Positions 17,054 through 28,419 are shown, counted from the first letter of the stretch. The stretch is 64,000 nt of DNA from Brevibacterium sp. W7.2 (GCF_018137945.1 NZ_CP073089.1:3720001-3784000), one strand, 5' to 3'. Program-made: numbers and translations. The notes: generated by a model from the letters alone, not told the origin.

Positions 17054-20012
17054 CGCGCCGGTCTCCTTCCGGATCGTAGAACACAGGTGAGGTGATCTCG
17101 ACGTCGATGACCGTGTCACCGAGCGGTGATCGGACGATCTCGCCGAGGCGGTTCCGACCGTTCTCCACGAGCGCGAGCCCGAACGGCCTGTCCAGAGCCG
17201 GGGACAGATATGACGAGGTGACGTGCCCGATCATCGGCACCGGTCCCTCCTCCGGGGTGATCGGGGTGTCCGCGGCGACGAGCTGCGCGCCCTCGATCAG
17301 CCGTGTCGTCCCGTCGACGGGGAGCACCCCGACGAGGTGCTTGCGGTCCTCCCGCGCGGTGTCGACGCGGGTGTACGAGCGCTTGCCGATGAAGTCCTTG
17401 ACCTTCGAGACGATCCACTCCATCCCGGCGTCGGCCGGGGTGACCGTCCCGTCGGTGTCCTGCCCGACGATGATGAACCCCTTCTCCGCGCGCAGCACGT
17501 GCATCGTCTCCGTGCCGTACGGGGTGATGTCGAACTCGGCTCCCGCCTCGGCGACCATCTCCCACACTGCCAGCCCGTAGAAGGCTTCGACGTTGATCTC
17601 GAACGCGAGCTCACCGGAGAACGAGATCCGGCAGATCCGCGCCGGGATCCCGTTCGCCAGCGTCGTGTGCCGGAACTCCATGAAGCCGAACGCCTCATTG
17701 GACACGTCGAGGTCGAGGGCGACCCGGGCGATGACCTCCCGCGACTTCGGCCCGGCGACGGCGACGGTCGCCCATTCCTCCGTCACCGAGGTGAAGACGA
17801 CGTCGAGCTCGGGCCATTCCGTCTGGTGCCATTCCTCGAGCCAGTCGAGGACCTTCGCGGCCCCGCCGGTCGTCGTCGTCATGTAGTACCGGTCCTCGGC
17901 CACGCGCAGGGTCACGCCGTCGTCGAAGATCATCCCGTCCGGGGTGCACATGAGTCCGTAGCGGGCCTTGCCGACCCCGAGCTTGGCGAACCCGTTCGTG
18001 TAGATCCGCCCGAGGAACCGCCCGGCATCGGTGCCGCGGATCTCGATCTTGCCGAGCGTCGACGCGTCCTGGAACCCGACGGACTCCCGCACCGCCCGGC
18101 ATTCGCGCAGCACCGCGGCGTCCATGTCCTCGCCCGGCTGCGGGTAGTACCACGGCCGCTTCCACTGCCCGACGTCCTCGAACTCCGCCCCGTGGGCGAC
18201 GTGCCACGGATGGATCGAGGTCACCCGGGCGGGATCGAAGAGCTCCCCCTTGCGCCGCCCGGCCAGCGCCGCGAACGCGACCGGGGTGAAGGGCGCGCGG
18301 AACGTCGTGTGGCCGACCTCGCCGAGGTTGTCCTCCCCGAGCACCGAGGCGATCGTCCCGATCGTGTTGACCGCCGAGGTCTTGCCCTGGTCGTTGGCCG
18401 TGGAGATCGACGTGTAGCGCTTGATGTGCTCGACCGAGCGCATGCCCGCGTGCATCGCCCGGAGGATGTCGGCGACGCTCTGATCGCGCTGGAAGTCGAC
18501 GAAGTGCGTGGTCAGCGCGCCGGGATCATCCTCGGCCGAAGTCACCGCCCACAGGGGTCGATGAGGTCCGGGGGTCGTGTCGGGCGTGTCGGGGCGCGGG
18601 ATGGTCAGCTCCGCGTCGAAGCCGGTGGCCGCCGCTGCGGCATGGCCTGCCTCCGCGCCCTGCCGCAGCGCCGAGGCGAGCGCATAGTCCCCGGTCATCG
18701 CCCCGACCGTGGCCTGGTCGCGGACGGGGGCGGTGGGCACGAAGGCGGCGATGTCGGCATCCCAGGCGATCGGTCCGCGCCGCTGACCGTGGAGGTGGAT
18801 GACCGGCGAGTGGCCGCCGGAGACGGCGAGGAGGTCGACGGCGATGTCCTCGCCGCCGGGTGCGGCGACCGCGTCGTCATCGAGTGCGGACACGGTGATC
18901 CCCGAGATCCGTCCGGCCGGGCCCTCGCCCGCCGTCCCGGTGACCGCGGCGCCGAGGATGAGGCGCACACCGGTGTCGACGGCGACCTGGGAGGCCCGCG
19001 CCGAGGCGGTGGCGCGGGAGTCGATGACCGCGACGACCTCGACTCCGACGGCGGCGAGGTCACCGACGAGGTCGTAGGCGGAGTCGTTCGTCGTCGCGAT
19101 CGCCACCCGCTGCCCGGCGACGACACCGTAACGACCGAGGTAGGTCCGCACGGCGGAGGCGAACATGATGCCGGGACGATCGTTGTCGGCGAAGACGATG
19201 GGACGTTCGTGCGCTCCGGTCGCGAGCACGACCTGACCGGCCCGGATGTGCCACACGCGCTGCCGGGGTCCCGCCTCGGCGCCGGTGCGGTCCTCGAGAG
19301 CGACGAAGTAGTTCGAGTCGTAGCTGCCGAAGACGGTCGTGCGGGGAACGTACGTGAACTCCTCGGCGGCGGTCGCCTCGGCGAGGGTCGAGGTGACCCA
19401 CTCCGGGGCCGGCACCCCGTCGATGACCTCCGCGGGAGCGGCGAGGAGCGCCCCGCCGGGGACGGGTTCGTCGTCGAGGAGGAGGACGCGGGCCCCTGAC
19501 TTCGCGGCCTCCCGGGCGGCGGCGAGCCCGGCGGGACCGGCACCGACGACAAGGACGTCGGTGTGGGTGTGCGTGTGCTCGTAGACGGCGTCGTCGCGGC
19601 CGGGGTCGAGGATGCCGAGCCCGGAGAGGTAGTCGGCCTCCATGCCCTCGCGGATGAGGACGCGGGTCGCCGGGAGCATCGATTCGGCCACCTCGGCGTC
19701 GTCGGGGGCGTGGACGCGGACGAGGGCGTTGGGCTCCTCGACCCCGGCGCCCAGGATTCCCCGAGGCCGGTCGAGGTACGTCGAGTTCCCGCAGTCGAGG
19801 CGGCCGGCGGCGATGAGGGCACTGGCGATCGTGTCCCCGGCGAACCCGGTATAGGTCCGACCGTCGACGCGGAAGGTCAGCGGCCGGGTGCGGTCGATGC
19901 CGGTCGCGTGCGGCAGGCGCTCGCGCTGCGCGGTCGCGGTGGTCGCGGGGTCCGAGCCGGTGCGGGTCTCGGTGTGGGAGTCCGCGTGAGAGTCGGTGTG
20001 CGTCGAGGTCAT
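17046..20012 (-). CDS. soxA: sarcosine oxidase alpha subunit
   Basis: 988 residues. A His/Thr-rich leader (about 30 residues) precedes a 2Fe-2S-ferredoxin-like segment ([22 protein letters not shown]), a dinucleotide-binding domain ([30 protein letters not shown], about residue 150) with a second [18 protein letters not shown] site, and a C-terminal GcvT-like folate domain (about 600-985) that forms 5,10-methylene-THF from the sarcosine methyl group. Start ATG overlaps the soxD stop (4 nt); the 3' end overlaps soxG. Order and length match known heterotetrameric enzymes. Confidence 0.95.
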   Translation of the reverse strand: MTSTHTDSHADSHTETRTGSDPATTATAQRERLPHATGIDRTRPLTFRVDGRTYTGFAGDTIASALIAAGRLDCGNSTYLDRPRGILGAGVEEPNALVRVHAPDDAEVAESMLPATRVLIREGMEADYLSGLGILDPGRDDAVYEHTHTHTDVLVVGAGPAGLAAAREAAKSGARVLLLDDEPVPGGALLAAPAEVIDGVPAPEWVTSTLAEATAAEEFTYVPRTTVFGSYDSNYFVALEDRTGAEAGPRQRVWHIRAGQVVLATGAHERPIVFADNDRPGIMFASAVRTYLGRYGVVAGQRVAIATTNDSAYDLVGDLAAVGVEVVAVIDSRATASARASQVAVDTGVRLILGAAVTGTAGEGPAGRISGITVSALDDDAVAAPGGEDIAVDLLAVSGGHSPVIHLHGQRRGPIAWDADIAAFVPTAPVRDQATVGAMTGDYALASALRQGAEAGHAAAAATGFDAELTIPRPDTPDTTPGPHRPLWAVTSAEDDPGALTTHFVDFQRDQSVADILRAMHAGMRSVEHIKRYTSISTANDQGKTSAVNTIGTIASVLGEDNLGEVGHTTFRAPFTPVAFAALAGRRKGELFDPARVTSIHPWHVAHGAEFEDVGQWKRPWYYPQPGEDMDAAVLRECRAVRESVGFQDASTLGKIEIRGTDAGRFLGRIYTNGFAKLGVGKARYGLMCTPDGMIFDDGVTLRVAEDRYYMTTTTGGAAKVLDWLEEWHQTEWPELDVVFTSVTEEWATVAVAGPKSREVIARVALDLDVSNEAFGFMEFRHTTLANGIPARICRISFSGELAFEINVEAFYGLAVWEMVAEAGAEFDITPYGTETMHVLRAEKGFIIVGQDTDGTVTPADAGMEWIVSKVKDFIGKRSYTRVDTAREDRKHLVGVLPVDGTTRLIEGAQLVAADTPITPEEGPVPMIGHVTSSYLSPALDRPFGLALVENGRNRLGEIVRSPLGDTVIDVEITSPVFYDPEGDRRDG

Positions 20013-20305
20013 CGCTTCAGGCCTCCTTCGAATTCGGCGGGCCGCGGCTGTCCCATCGGGTAGACGGCGGCGAAGTCATAGGTCACGGTGTCGCGGACCG
20101 CGTTGAACCACTTCCTGCAGCCGAGGCTGTGGCACCAGCGTTCGGCGAAGAGTCCGCGGTCGTTGTCGCGATAGAAGAGGTATTCGGCCCATTCGCGGTC
20201 GGTGAGCGCGTACGGATCCTCCGGGTAGGGCACGTGCGCCTGACCTCCGTAGGCGAATTCGGATTCGTCGCGGGCCCCGCAGTTCGGGCAGGTGATGAGC
20301 AGCAT
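20009..20305 (-). CDS. soxD: sarcosine oxidase delta subunit
   Basis: 98 residues. It begins [17 protein letters not shown] and later has [10 protein letters not shown]; these CxxC and C/H pairs form the zinc site typical of the delta subunit. It caps the alpha/beta complex. It sits between soxB (15 nt gap) and soxA (4-nt overlap), as in other sarcosine operons. Confidence 0.95.
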   Translation of the reverse strand: MLLITCPNCGARDESEFAYGGQAHVPYPEDPYALTDREWAEYLFYRDNDRGLFAERWCHSLGCRKWFNAVRDTVTYDFAAVYPMGQPRPAEFEGGLKR

Positions 20306-20320
20306 GGCAGTCCCTCTCCC

Positions 20321-21538
20321 TCAGTGGGCCACGGCGGCGGCGCCGTGTTCGTCGATGAGATGGCCGGTCTCGAACCGCTCGAGTGCGAACGGAGCGTTGA
20401 GCGCGTGCGGTTCGTCGTTGGCGATCGTATGGGCGAACGTGAAGCCCGCTCCTGGGGTGCCCTTGAACCCGCCGGTCCCCCATCCGCAGTTGACGTAGAG
20501 GCCGTCGACCTCTGTCTTCGACACGATCGGGGACGCGTCGAGGGTGACGTCGACGATGCCGCCCCACGTCCGCAGGACATGCGCGCGGGCGAAGATCGGG
20601 AAGAGCTCGACGGCGGCGGCGAGCTGCTCCTCGATGATGTGGAAGCCGCCGCGCTGCCCGTAGCCGTTGTACGAGTCGACGCCGGCGCCCATGACGAGTT
20701 CGCCCTTGTGGGCCTGGGAGACGTAGACGTGGACGTGGTTGGACATGACGACCGTCGGGTGGACGGGTTCGAAGAGCTCGGAGACGAGCGCCTGCAGCGG
20801 GTGGGATTGGATGGGCACCCGGATGCCGGCCATGGCGGCGACCACCGAGGTGTGACCGGCGACGGCGATCGCGACCTTCTCCGTGGCGATCCGCCCGAGG
20901 TTCGTCTCGACCCCGATGACCTGGTCGCCGTCGCGGTAGACGTCGGTGACCTCGCAGTTCTGGATGATGTCGACGCCCATCGCGTCGGCCTTGCGGGCGA
21001 ACGCCCAGGCGACGTGGTCGTGCTTGGCGATGCCCGCCCGCGGCTGGTACGTCGCCCCCATGACGGGGTAGCGCAGGTCGTCGCCGATGTTGATGATCGG
21101 GCAGACCTCCTTGACCTGGCTCGGGTCGAGCCATTCCGCGTCGATGCCGTTGAGGACGTTGGCGCCGACGCGGCGCTGCGACTCCCGGACGTCGCCGAGG
21201 GTGTGGGCGAGGTTGAGGACGCCGCGCTGGGAGAAGAGGAAGTCGTAGTCGAGCTCCTCGGGCAGCTGCTCCCAGAGGCGGAGCGAGTGCTCGTAGATCG
21301 CCGCGGACTCGTCCCACAGGTAGTTCGAGCGGATGATCGTCGTGTTCCGGGCCATGTTGCCCCCGGCCAGCCACCCGCGCTCGAGGATCGCGATGTTCGT
21401 CATCCCGTGGTTCTTCGCGAGGTAGTACGCGGTCGCGAGTCCGTGTCCCCCGCCGCCGACGATGACGGCGTCGTAGGAGGCCTTGGGCTCGGGATTGCGC
21501 CACAGGAAGTCGGGGTGTTCGGGCAGGTGGTCGGCCAT
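20321..21538 (-). CDS. soxB: sarcosine oxidase beta subunit
   Basis: 405 residues. An N-terminal Rossmann motif ([24 protein letters not shown]) binds [16 protein letters not shown] places a histidine at residue 173, the position known to hold covalent FMN in corynebacterial enzymes. The C-terminal [15 protein letters not shown] and [17 protein letters not shown] complete the DAO-type flavin fold. It performs oxidative demethylation of sarcosine. Start ATG overlaps the glyA stop by 1 nt (TGATG). Confidence 0.96.
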   Translation of the reverse strand: MADHLPEHPDFLWRNPEPKASYDAVIVGGGGHGLATAYYLAKNHGMTNIAILERGWLAGGNMARNTTIIRSNYLWDESAAIYEHSLRLWEQLPEELDYDFLFSQRGVLNLAHTLGDVRESQRRVGANVLNGIDAEWLDPSQVKEVCPIINIGDDLRYPVMGATYQPRAGIAKHDHVAWAFARKADAMGVDIIQNCEVTDVYRDGDQVIGVETNLGRIATEKVAIAVAGHTSVVAAMAGIRVPIQSHPLQALVSELFEPVHPTVVMSNHVHVYVSQAHKGELVMGAGVDSYNGYGQRGGFHIIEEQLAAAVELFPIFARAHVLRTWGGIVDVTLDASPIVSKTEVDGLYVNCGWGTGGFKGTPGAGFTFAHTIANDEPHALNAPFALERFETGHLIDEHGAAAVAH

Positions 21539-22977
21539 CAGCGTGCTCCGATCGGGGTGAGGTGCGGGTAGAGCGGGTGGTCGGCGGCGAGGCGGGAGAC
21601 CCGGGCGCCGAGGTCGTCGATCGTCTCCTGGCTCGGTCCGTCTTCGTCGGTGCCGGCGGTGAGGACCTCGGCGATGATGTCGGCCACCTCGGCGAAGGCT
21701 TGCGACCCGAAGCCGCGGCTGGCGAGCGCGGGCGTGCCGATGCGCAGCCCCGAGGTGACCATGGGCGGACGCGGATCGTTCGGCACGGCGTTGCGGTTGA
21801 CCGTGATCCCGATCCGCGCGAGGAGATCCTCGGCCTGCGCCCCGTCGAGGACGGAGTCGCGGAGGTCGACGAGGACGAGGTGGACGTCGGTGCCGCCGGT
21901 GACGATGGTGATGCCGCGCTCTGCCACGTCATCCTCGCCGAGGCGGCGGGCGAGTTCGGCGGCGCCGGCGAGGGTCCGGCGCTGCTTGTCGGCGAACTCC
22001 TCGGTCGCGGCCAGACCGAAGGCCACGGCCTTGCCGGCGATGACATGTTCGAGCGGTCCGCCCTGCTGACCGGGGAAGACGGCCGAATTCACCTTCTTCG
22101 CCACCTCGGCGTCATCGGTCAGGATGATGCCGCCGCGGGGACCGCCGAGGGTCTTGTGCGTCGTCGAGGTGACGACGTGGGCGTGCGGCACCGGGGAGGG
22201 GTGGAGGCCCGCGGCGACGAGGCCGGCGAAGTGGGCCATGTCGACCATGAGGTAGGCGCCGACCTCGTCGGCGATGCGCCGGAATTCGGCGAAGTCGAGC
22301 TGCCGCGAGTACGCCGACCACCCGGCGACGATGAGCTTGGGCTGGTGCTCGCGGGCCAGACGGGCGACCTCGGCCATGTCGACGCGGTGGGTGTCGTCGT
22401 CGACGCCGTAGGCGACGATGTCGTAGAGGCGGCCGGAGAAGTTGAGCTTCATCCCGTGGGTGAGGTGGCCGCCGTGGGCGAGGTCGAGGCCGAGGACGGT
22501 GTCGCCGGGACGGATGAGGGCGTGCATCACCGAGGCGTTGGCCTGGGCGCCGGAGTGCGGCTGGACGTTCGCGAAGGCCGCCCCGAAGAGGTCCTTGACC
22601 CGGGCGATCGCGAGACGCTCGACCTCGTCGACGAATTCGCAGCCGCCGTAGTAGCGGCGGCCCGGGTAGCCTTCGGCGTACTTGTTCGTCAGCACCGAGC
22701 CCTGCGCCTCCATGACGGCGGTGGCGGTGTGGTTCTCCGAGGCGATCATCTCCAGGCCTTCGCGCTGACGGCCGAGTTCGGCGTCGATGAAGCCGGTGAT
22801 CTCCGGGTCGAGCTGCGCGAGCGGAGTGCTCAGCTCCTCGGGGGCGCGACTGGGGAAGTCGGTGGGCAGGGCCGCTGTCGTTCCGGCCCCCGGGGACTGG
22901 GGCGTCCCGGACTCGGTCCCAGGCGTTCCAGGCGTCCCGGACTGCGCGTCCGCGGTTCCTGCGAGCTGCTCGGTCAT
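21538..22977 (-). CDS. glyA: serine hydroxymethyltransferase
   Basis: 479 residues. PLP enzyme with [42 protein letters not shown] and the Schiff-base lysine in [14 protein letters not shown]. It uses the glycine and methylene-THF produced by sarcosine oxidase to make serine. The first ~40 residues are a low-complexity Gly/Thr/Pro extension (repeated GTPG units from short DNA duplications) absent in most GlyA proteins; a later start is possible but no good ribosome site is seen downstream, whereas ATG 22977 has GAGGGAGA. This may be a dedicated catabolic copy. First gene of the operon. Confidence 0.93.
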   Translation of the reverse strand: MTEQLAGTADAQSGTPGTPGTESGTPQSPGAGTTAALPTDFPSRAPEELSTPLAQLDPEITGFIDAELGRQREGLEMIASENHTATAVMEAQGSVLTNKYAEGYPGRRYYGGCEFVDEVERLAIARVKDLFGAAFANVQPHSGAQANASVMHALIRPGDTVLGLDLAHGGHLTHGMKLNFSGRLYDIVAYGVDDDTHRVDMAEVARLAREHQPKLIVAGWSAYSRQLDFAEFRRIADEVGAYLMVDMAHFAGLVAAGLHPSPVPHAHVVTSTTHKTLGGPRGGIILTDDAEVAKKVNSAVFPGQQGGPLEHVIAGKAVAFGLAATEEFADKQRRTLAGAAELARRLGEDDVAERGITIVTGGTDVHLVLVDLRDSVLDGAQAEDLLARIGITVNRNAVPNDPRPPMVTSGLRIGTPALASRGFGSQAFAEVADIIAEVLTAGTDEDGPSQETIDDLGARVSRLAADHPLYPHLTPIGAR

Positions 22978-23157
22978 GCGATCTCCCTCGATCGTTAATC
23001 GTCAACTAATATATCAGCTGTGTTCCTGTAGTCTAGGCGCAGAATTTCAGCCGTGGCAATGGGTGCGGGAGAACTTTTCCCCGACCTGGCCACCAGACCT
23101 GGCCACCCGCCCGGGCCGCACCGACCGGGACGGCTCGACGACGCATGGAGGAGTGGG
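22978..23157. promoter_or_regulatory. divergent control region, glyA-sox operon / GntR gene
   Basis: An AT-rich core at about 22991-23020 holds GTTAATCGTCAAC, an imperfect palindrome, and CTGATATATTAG on the minus strand (TATATT as the likely glyA -10). A plus-strand TAGTCT at 23029-23034 may be the GntR gene's -10. The core is a plausible operator for the divergent GntR regulator. Confidence 0.5.
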
Positions 23158-23820
23158 ATGACAACGACGGCGGACACCTCGGCGAGCAGCTCGTCTCTGG
23201 CCGACCGCGCGTACGAGGCGCTGCGCCATCGGCTCGTCATGCTCGACATCGCCCCCGGTGACGTCATCAACGAGGCGGCGCTGAGCGCCGAACTCGAGGT
23301 CGGGCGCACCCCGATCCGCGAGGCCCTCAAACGCCTCGAGGGCGCCCACCTCGTCGTGTCCTACCCGCGGCGCGGGACGTTCGCGGCCAATGTCGACATC
23401 ACGGACTTAGCGGCGATCACGGAGATGCGCCAGGCGCTCGAGCCCATTGCCGCCACGCGTGCCGCCCGGAACATCACGCCGGAGCTGCGTGAGGAGTTCG
23501 CGGCGACGATCGCCGAACTCGGCGAGCTCAGGGCCGGTCTCGACGCACGCACCCTCATCGAACGCGACCTCGAGGTCCACCGCCTCATCTACCGCGCCGT
23601 CGACAACATCCACCTCCAGGAGACGCTCGTGCGCCTCGACGACCTCGCCACTCGGATCTGGTGCCTCGTCCTGCCGAAGATCCCCGACCTGCTCGGCCAC
23701 ATCCGCGAGCACATCTCCCTGCTCGAGGGCATCCTCGCCGGCGATGAACTCGCCGTCAGCACCCTGGCCGGCGAACACGTCCGCGAGTTCGAGGCCACCG
23801 TCCGCAAGGCCCTCGCATAG
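23158..23820 (+). CDS. GntR-family regulator, FadR/FCD subfamily
   Basis: 220 residues: winged helix (LADRAYEALRHRLVMLDIAPGDVINEAALSAELEVGRTPIREALKRLEGAHLV) and an FCD domain whose metal ligands are visible in ERDLEVHRLIYRAV, HIREHISLLEGI and AGEHVREF. Divergent from glyA-sox, so it probably senses sarcosine, glycine or a one-carbon signal. ATG 23158 has a GGAGGAGTGGG ribosome site. Its stop lies 6 nt from that of the convergent TetR gene. Confidence 0.88.
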   Translation: MTTTADTSASSSSLADRAYEALRHRLVMLDIAPGDVINEAALSAELEVGRTPIREALKRLEGAHLVVSYPRRGTFAANVDITDLAAITEMRQALEPIAATRAARNITPELREEFAATIAELGELRAGLDARTLIERDLEVHRLIYRAVDNIHLQETLVRLDDLATRIWCLVLPKIPDLLGHIREHISLLEGILAGDELAVSTLAGEHVREFEATVRKALA

Positions 23821-23826
23821 AGGCGC

Positions 23827-24405
23827 TCACATCCCCGGGGTGAGCACTCCCATCGCCCGATCGAGGTCGTCGGCGATGCCCTCGGCGCCGGTGGCGCGCG
23901 CCTGCCGCATCGCGACCGTCAGCGCTGCCCCGCATGCTCGGGCGAGCAACTGCGCCCTCACCTCGGCGACTCCGCGGGAGACGAGAACGGCGGAGAGCGC
24001 CTCGGCGAGGATGTCGACCTTCGCCACGAATGCCGCGCGAAGGGACGGGGTGGAATCGACGACCTCGTCGAGGGCATAGCTGTCGGCGCGCCGCGCAGGA
24101 TCGGCGTAGTGGTCGACGACGCCGGCCAGCGACGCGCGCAGCGAGGTCCACGGCTCCTCGTCGGCGGGACGCTCCATGAGCGCGACGACGATCCCCTCGC
24201 CCATCGCCGTCCACTTCCCCGCGAGGACGTCCTCCTTCGACGGGAAGTAGCGGAAGAACGTGCGCCGCGACATCCCCGAGGCGGCGGCGAGGTCGTCGAC
24301 GGTCGTCGCCTCGTAACCGCGCTCGCGGAACAGTCGGAGGGCGACCGCCATGATGTCCTCCTGGATGAGGAGGCGCTTGCGATCGCGCAGGGAGGGCAGG
24401 TCCAT
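23827..24405 (-). CDS. TetR-family regulator
   Basis: 192 residues with helix-turn-helix at about residues 8-55 (LIQEDIMAVALRLFRERGYEATTVDDLAAASGMSRRTFFRYFPSKEDV). The start is fixed by a minus-strand TACAAT (24412-24417) exactly 6 nt before ATG 24405; no ribosome site, so a leaderless gene. Divergent from an alpha/beta hydrolase, with a perfect palindrome between them that is the likely operator. Confidence 0.85.
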   Translation of the reverse strand: MDLPSLRDRKRLLIQEDIMAVALRLFRERGYEATTVDDLAAASGMSRRTFFRYFPSKEDVLAGKWTAMGEGIVVALMERPADEEPWTSLRASLAGVVDHYADPARRADSYALDEVVDSTPSLRAAFVAKVDILAEALSAVLVSRGVAEVRAQLLARACGAALTVAMRQARATGAEGIADDLDRAMGVLTPGM

Positions 24406-24432
24406 GCCAGCATTGTACGCACGGGCCAGTAT

Positions 24433-24447
24433 TGACACTCAGTGTCA
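24433..24447. promoter_or_regulatory. perfect 15-bp palindrome, probable TetR operator
   Basis: TGACACT-C-AGTGTCA is a perfect 7-1-7 palindrome. It overlaps TTGACA (24432-24437), the likely -35 of the hydrolase gene (-10 TAAGGT at 24457-24462, 19-nt spacer), and sits just upstream of the TetR gene's -10, so one protein could control both genes. Confidence 0.65.
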
Positions 24448-24489
24448 TTTCTGTCGTAAGGTGTTGTCATCGTCGACGTGAGGACACGC

Positions 24490-25455
24490 ATGGCAAGCGC
24501 AGCGCTCTATCAGGATCAGCAGGCGTGGCAGGACCTCCAGGAGTTCCTGCCCGAGCGATTGCGACTCGACGAGACCTCCGCTCCCGATGAGGAGTTCTGG
24601 GGGTGGCGGGGGCACTGGATCCATCTTGATCGCTATCGCCGACCCGATGCGAAGGCCCGTGTCATCCTCCACCACGGCGTCGGGACGAACGGCCGCCAGA
24701 TGTCGCTCATCCTCGGTGCTCCGCTGGCCCGGCAGGGCTATGACGTCGTCGCGCTCGACAATCTCGGCTACGGGATGACGCGGGTCGAGTCCGGGTACAC
24801 GCCGTCGTATGCCGACTGGGTCGACATGGTCATCGACTTCCTCGCCGCCGAGCAGGCACGGGACCCGAAGCCCACGGTGCTCTACGGCCTGTCGGCCGGC
24901 GGGATGCTCGCCTACCATGTCGCCGCGAAGGCCGCGCCGGGCGCGCTGAGGGGCATCGTCGGCATGACCTTCCTCGATCAGCGCCATCAGGAGGTCGTCG
25001 ATCGGACGGCGCGCAGCCTCATCACCGCCCGTGTCGGCATGCCCTGGGTGCGCCTCATGGCGAGGACTCCACTGAAGAGCCTCCGCTACCCGATGCGTCT
25101 GGCGTCGAAGATGTCGGCGCTGGCCAACGACCCGGGCGCGATGAAGGTCTTCCTCGCCGATGCGACCTCGGCGGGCAACGCGATGTGGCTGCGCTTCCTC
25201 GCCGACTACGCCACGTACGTCCCGGCCGTCGAGCCCGCGGACTTCGATGCGTGCCCCGTCCTCCTCACCCAGCCCGGCGAGGACCGGTGGACCCCGCGGG
25301 ATCTGTCGACGCCGGTCGTGTCCCGACTCGATCCGGAGCTGTTCTCCGAGGTCATCCTCGACCGCGCAGGCCACTTCCCGCTCGAGGAGCCCGGACTGCA
25401 GCAGCTCGAAGAGGCCGTCGTCGAGTTCGTCGAGCGCGTGCGCATCCCCGCCTGA
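24490..25455 (+). CDS. alpha/beta hydrolase
   Basis: 321 residues, no signal peptide. Triad candidates: Ser in YGLSAGGML, Asp in GEDRWTP and His in RAGHFPLEEPG; an oxyanion HHGVGTNG motif follows strand 3. Probably an esterase, lipase or lysophospholipase-like enzyme; substrate unknown. ATG 24490 is preceded by TGAGGA. Controlled in all likelihood by the divergent TetR protein. Confidence 0.85.
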   Translation: MASAALYQDQQAWQDLQEFLPERLRLDETSAPDEEFWGWRGHWIHLDRYRRPDAKARVILHHGVGTNGRQMSLILGAPLARQGYDVVALDNLGYGMTRVESGYTPSYADWVDMVIDFLAAEQARDPKPTVLYGLSAGGMLAYHVAAKAAPGALRGIVGMTFLDQRHQEVVDRTARSLITARVGMPWVRLMARTPLKSLRYPMRLASKMSALANDPGAMKVFLADATSAGNAMWLRFLADYATYVPAVEPADFDACPVLLTQPGEDRWTPRDLSTPVVSRLDPELFSEVILDRAGHFPLEEPGLQQLEEAVVEFVERVRIPA

Positions 25456-25475
25456 GCAAGAGCGCCCTGGGATTC

Positions 25476-25527
25476 TGCGCCAGGTTCATGGCGAAATTCG
25501 CGCCGAGATCACCATGGACCTGGCGCA
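25476..25527. repeat. 16-bp inverted repeat (long hairpin)
   Basis: TGCGCCAGGTTCATGG (25476-25491) and CCATGGACCTGGCGCA (25512-25527) pair over 16 bp with one mismatch around a 20-nt loop that itself contains GCGAAATTCGC. Part of the convergent intergenic region before a second hairpin. Confidence 0.65.
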
Positions 25528-25561
25528 CAAACGCCGTGAACCTCCCGCAGAAACACGAGTA

Positions 25562-25588
25562 CCCCGAGTGACGTGATGTCACCCGGGG
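25562..25588. terminator. bidirectional terminator hairpin
   Basis: CCCCGAGTGAC (25562-25572) and GTCACCCGGGG (25578-25588) form an 11-bp stem with one mismatch and a 5-nt loop between the convergent hydrolase and cytochrome-b-like genes. Confidence 0.7.
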
Positions 25589-25604
25589 CCCTCTGACATG
25601 TGCC

Positions 25605-28418
25605 CTACCTGCTCGACACTCTGCCGAAGAGGTTCGCGATTGGGGCGAGGACGAGCGGTCTGGCGGCGAACCATGCGCCGACGACGACGGCCACCGCCAC
25701 GAGGAACCAGATGACGCCCGCCCAGCCCAGGACGTTCGTCCCGGCGAACATGTAGCCGAGGTTCTGCCGCAGCCCGGTCGTGAAGACCAGGAACACGTGG
25801 ACGGCGATGAAGAACACGAAGAAGATCATCGTCGGGAAGTGGATCGCCCGCGCCAGCGGTGCCGGGTAGATCTTATTCAGCGTCGTCGCGTTCTTCGGCC
25901 ACCACTCGCTCATCCGCACACCCGTGATCGCGGCCAGCGGGGCGGCGATGAAGACGACGATGAAGTACATGAGCTGCTGGAGCGAGTTGTAGTTGACCCA
26001 CGCGTCCTCCATCGGCCATTCCAGGGTCATGTACTGCAGCATCGCCGAGAGGGCATTCGGGAAGACCTCCCAGCTGGTCGGCACGATGCGCGCCCAGTGG
26101 CCGGACACGAAGAGGAGGACGACGAAGACGACGCCGTTGAGCAGCCAGAGAACGTCGAGGCTCGTATGCAGCCACAGGTTGATGCTGATCTTCTTCCCGC
26201 CGTTCTTCGGCGTGTAGAACGCCGGAGGCTTCTGCTGGTGACGCACCTGCAGACCCGTGCGGATGATGAGCACCATGAAGAAGAAGTTGAGGAAGTGCGT
26301 CCACCGCGCCCAGGCCGGGAAACCCGGTTCGACGAAGTCGGGCAGGTGGTATTCGCCCGGGTAGCGCTCGAGGAATCCCGGCACACCGGGCAGAGTCGTG
26401 ACTCCGCGTGCGGCGAGGATGAGGATGCCTGCGGCGACAATCAGCCCACCGAGTCCGAGCGACCCGAGACCGATCCACTGTCCCAGCGACTTCGACCCGA
26501 TCATGATCGGGTCGCGCTTGGCGGGTGCGGCGGAGGCGGGCTTGTCGGAGGCAGGCTTCGCCGAGGCGGTCGACTTCGCGGCCGTCGACCCCGCGGTGGA
26601 CTTCGCCGCTGTTCCCGCCGAGGCGGTCGCTGCGGCCGCCGTCGACCCTGCGGCTGCCGGTTTCGCGCCGGCTCCCGCGGCGGGGGACTTCGCCGCCGGC
26701 TTCTCGGCCGGTTTCGTCGCCGGTCCGCCGGTCTTCGGCAGACCGGTCCGTCCCGCGGGCTTGTCGCCCGGCTTGCCGGTGTCGGGGCCGGTGGACTTCG
26801 GCAGGCCCGTCCTGGTCTTCGGCAGACCTGTGCGGCCCGCAGGCTTGGCGGGTTCGTCCGCCGCCGCCTCCGTGTCGGCGCCGGCCTTCTCTGCGGCGCT
26901 GTCCTTCTCCGCGGTGTCTCCACTCGCCGAGGCGGCAGCGCCGGCAGCCACGGCACCGGCAACGCCAGCGCCGGCGGCTGCGGCAGGGACGTCCGCGGTG
27001 CTTGCTGCGTCGGCGGTGTCCGCTGCACCGGTGGCATCGGCCGCTGGTGCGGCCGTCGGCTGCGCATCGGTGGGCGCGGTGGCCTGACCGCTGGTGGTTT
27101 GACCACTGGCGCCATGACCAGCGGTGGCCGTTGCCGGGGCGAAGCCCTCGGGCGGCCAGGGGTCGCCGCCGGCGGTGCGCGGCAGACCGCGGCGCAGCGG
27201 AACATCGCTGAGCTCCGCGGCGGACGCGCTTGTCGCCCCACCGGCAGCAGGTGCCGCAGCAGCAGCTGTCGAGGCAGCAGGGTCAACACCTGCAGGAGCC
27301 TCAGCACCCGCCGAGGAAACGGACGTGGTGTCGTCCGCGGTCACAGTGTCCGCAGGAACAGCGCTCGCGGCGGCAGAGTCAGCAGCCTGGTCACCGGCAA
27401 CGGGTGCTCCGGACTCAGCGGTCGCGGCAGGAGGCGTTGTGCTCGCCGAGGATCCCTTGACCCCAGCAGGGGCGAGGCCCTCCGGCGGCCATGCGTCCCC
27501 ACCGGACCGGCGAGGCAGCCCACGGCGCAACGGCACCGATGCGGCGTCTTTTGCGGCGACGCCGGCTCCGGCAACGCCTGCCCCGGCAGCAGCGCCCGCG
27601 CCTGCCACAACAGCAGGACCGGTCGCTGCAGTGTCAGTCTCTTCCGCGCCGGAGACTGTCTCGGTCGTTTCCACAGCATCGACACCATCAACGGCAGAAG
27701 TTTCGCTGACGCTGGAGGTCTGCTCGACGACGGCTTCTCCACCACCGGTTTCCGACGCACCAGGTTCGTTCGGCGCACCAGGCTCGGCCGGCGCGGCACC
27801 AGCGGCAGCAGCACCACCGGCCTGCCTCGGCGCCTTGACCCCAGCAGGGGCGAACCCTTCCGGTGGCCAGGCGTCTCCACCGCTCACGCGGGGAAGTCCA
27901 CGGCGCAGGGGAACCTCGGCCGCGGGGGCCGAATCGGCCGCGTCATCGGCGACGGCAGCAGCGGCCGCGCCTGCTCCAACAGCTGCACCCGCACCCGCGC
28001 CGGCAGCGACAGGGTCACCGGGCGCCAGTGCATCGGCGTCGCTCGAGGCACCTGCGTCGCTCAAGCCAACAGCGTCGCTCGAGGCACCAGCAGGCACTTC
28101 GACGTCGGCCTCAACGGCGACGGTGTCGTCGACCCCGGAGTCGACACCGGAGTCAAGACCGGGTTCGACGCCGGTCCCATCCGGTTCGACCGAGTCCACG
28201 GTCGAGGTCTCGGCAGCGGTCACCTCGGTGACGGCGCCAGAATCGACGGGAGCGCCAGCATCAGCGCCACCCGCAGGCTCAGCAGCAGCCGTCTCGGCGC
28301 TCACCCATTCCCGGGATTCCCACTCGACAGCCTGACCCACCGTGCCCTCCGGCGGCCACGGATCGCCGCCGGAGACCCGGGGCAGACCCGAGCGCAGCGT
28401 GTTGGAGAAGGTGGCCAT
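25605..28418 (-). CDS. ETF-linked cytochrome b/b6-domain membrane protein with long repeat-bearing N-terminus
   Basis: 937 residues. The first ~620 are Ala/Thr/Ser/Pro-rich and look disordered; within them a block GLPR-xSGGD-WPPEG recurs four times (residues about 10-25, 168-188, 294-314, 404-424), three of them preceded by PLRR, then shorter GRTGLPK units near 520-560. Residues about 645-937 form a membrane domain with candidate haem ligands in [21 protein letters not shown] and AVHVFLV, like the cytochrome-b subunits of formate dehydrogenases and hydrogenases. It starts 1 nt after the etfA stop, so all three genes are coupled. A role as membrane electron exit for ETF is inferred. I do not know a described function for the repeat. 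Confidence 0.7.
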   Translation of the reverse strand: MATFSNTLRSGLPRVSGGDPWPPEGTVGQAVEWESREWVSAETAAAEPAGGADAGAPVDSGAVTEVTAAETSTVDSVEPDGTGVEPGLDSGVDSGVDDTVAVEADVEVPAGASSDAVGLSDAGASSDADALAPGDPVAAGAGAGAAVGAGAAAAAVADDAADSAPAAEVPLRRGLPRVSGGDAWPPEGFAPAGVKAPRQAGGAAAAGAAPAEPGAPNEPGASETGGGEAVVEQTSSVSETSAVDGVDAVETTETVSGAEETDTAATGPAVVAGAGAAAGAGVAGAGVAAKDAASVPLRRGLPRRSGGDAWPPEGLAPAGVKGSSASTTPPAATAESGAPVAGDQAADSAAASAVPADTVTADDTTSVSSAGAEAPAGVDPAASTAAAAAPAAGGATSASAAELSDVPLRRGLPRTAGGDPWPPEGFAPATATAGHGASGQTTSGQATAPTDAQPTAAPAADATGAADTADAASTADVPAAAAGAGVAGAVAAGAAASASGDTAEKDSAAEKAGADTEAAADEPAKPAGRTGLPKTRTGLPKSTGPDTGKPGDKPAGRTGLPKTGGPATKPAEKPAAKSPAAGAGAKPAAAGSTAAAATASAGTAAKSTAGSTAAKSTASAKPASDKPASAAPAKRDPIMIGSKSLGQWIGLGSLGLGGLIVAAGILILAARGVTTLPGVPGFLERYPGEYHLPDFVEPGFPAWARWTHFLNFFFMVLIIRTGLQVRHQQKPPAFYTPKNGGKKISINLWLHTSLDVLWLLNGVVFVVLLFVSGHWARIVPTSWEVFPNALSAMLQYMTLEWPMEDAWVNYNSLQQLMYFIVVFIAAPLAAITGVRMSEWWPKNATTLNKIYPAPLARAIHFPTMIFFVFFIAVHVFLVFTTGLRQNLGYMFAGTNVLGWAGVIWFLVAVAVVVGAWFAARPLVLAPIANLFGRVSSR

Positions 28419-28419
28419 A

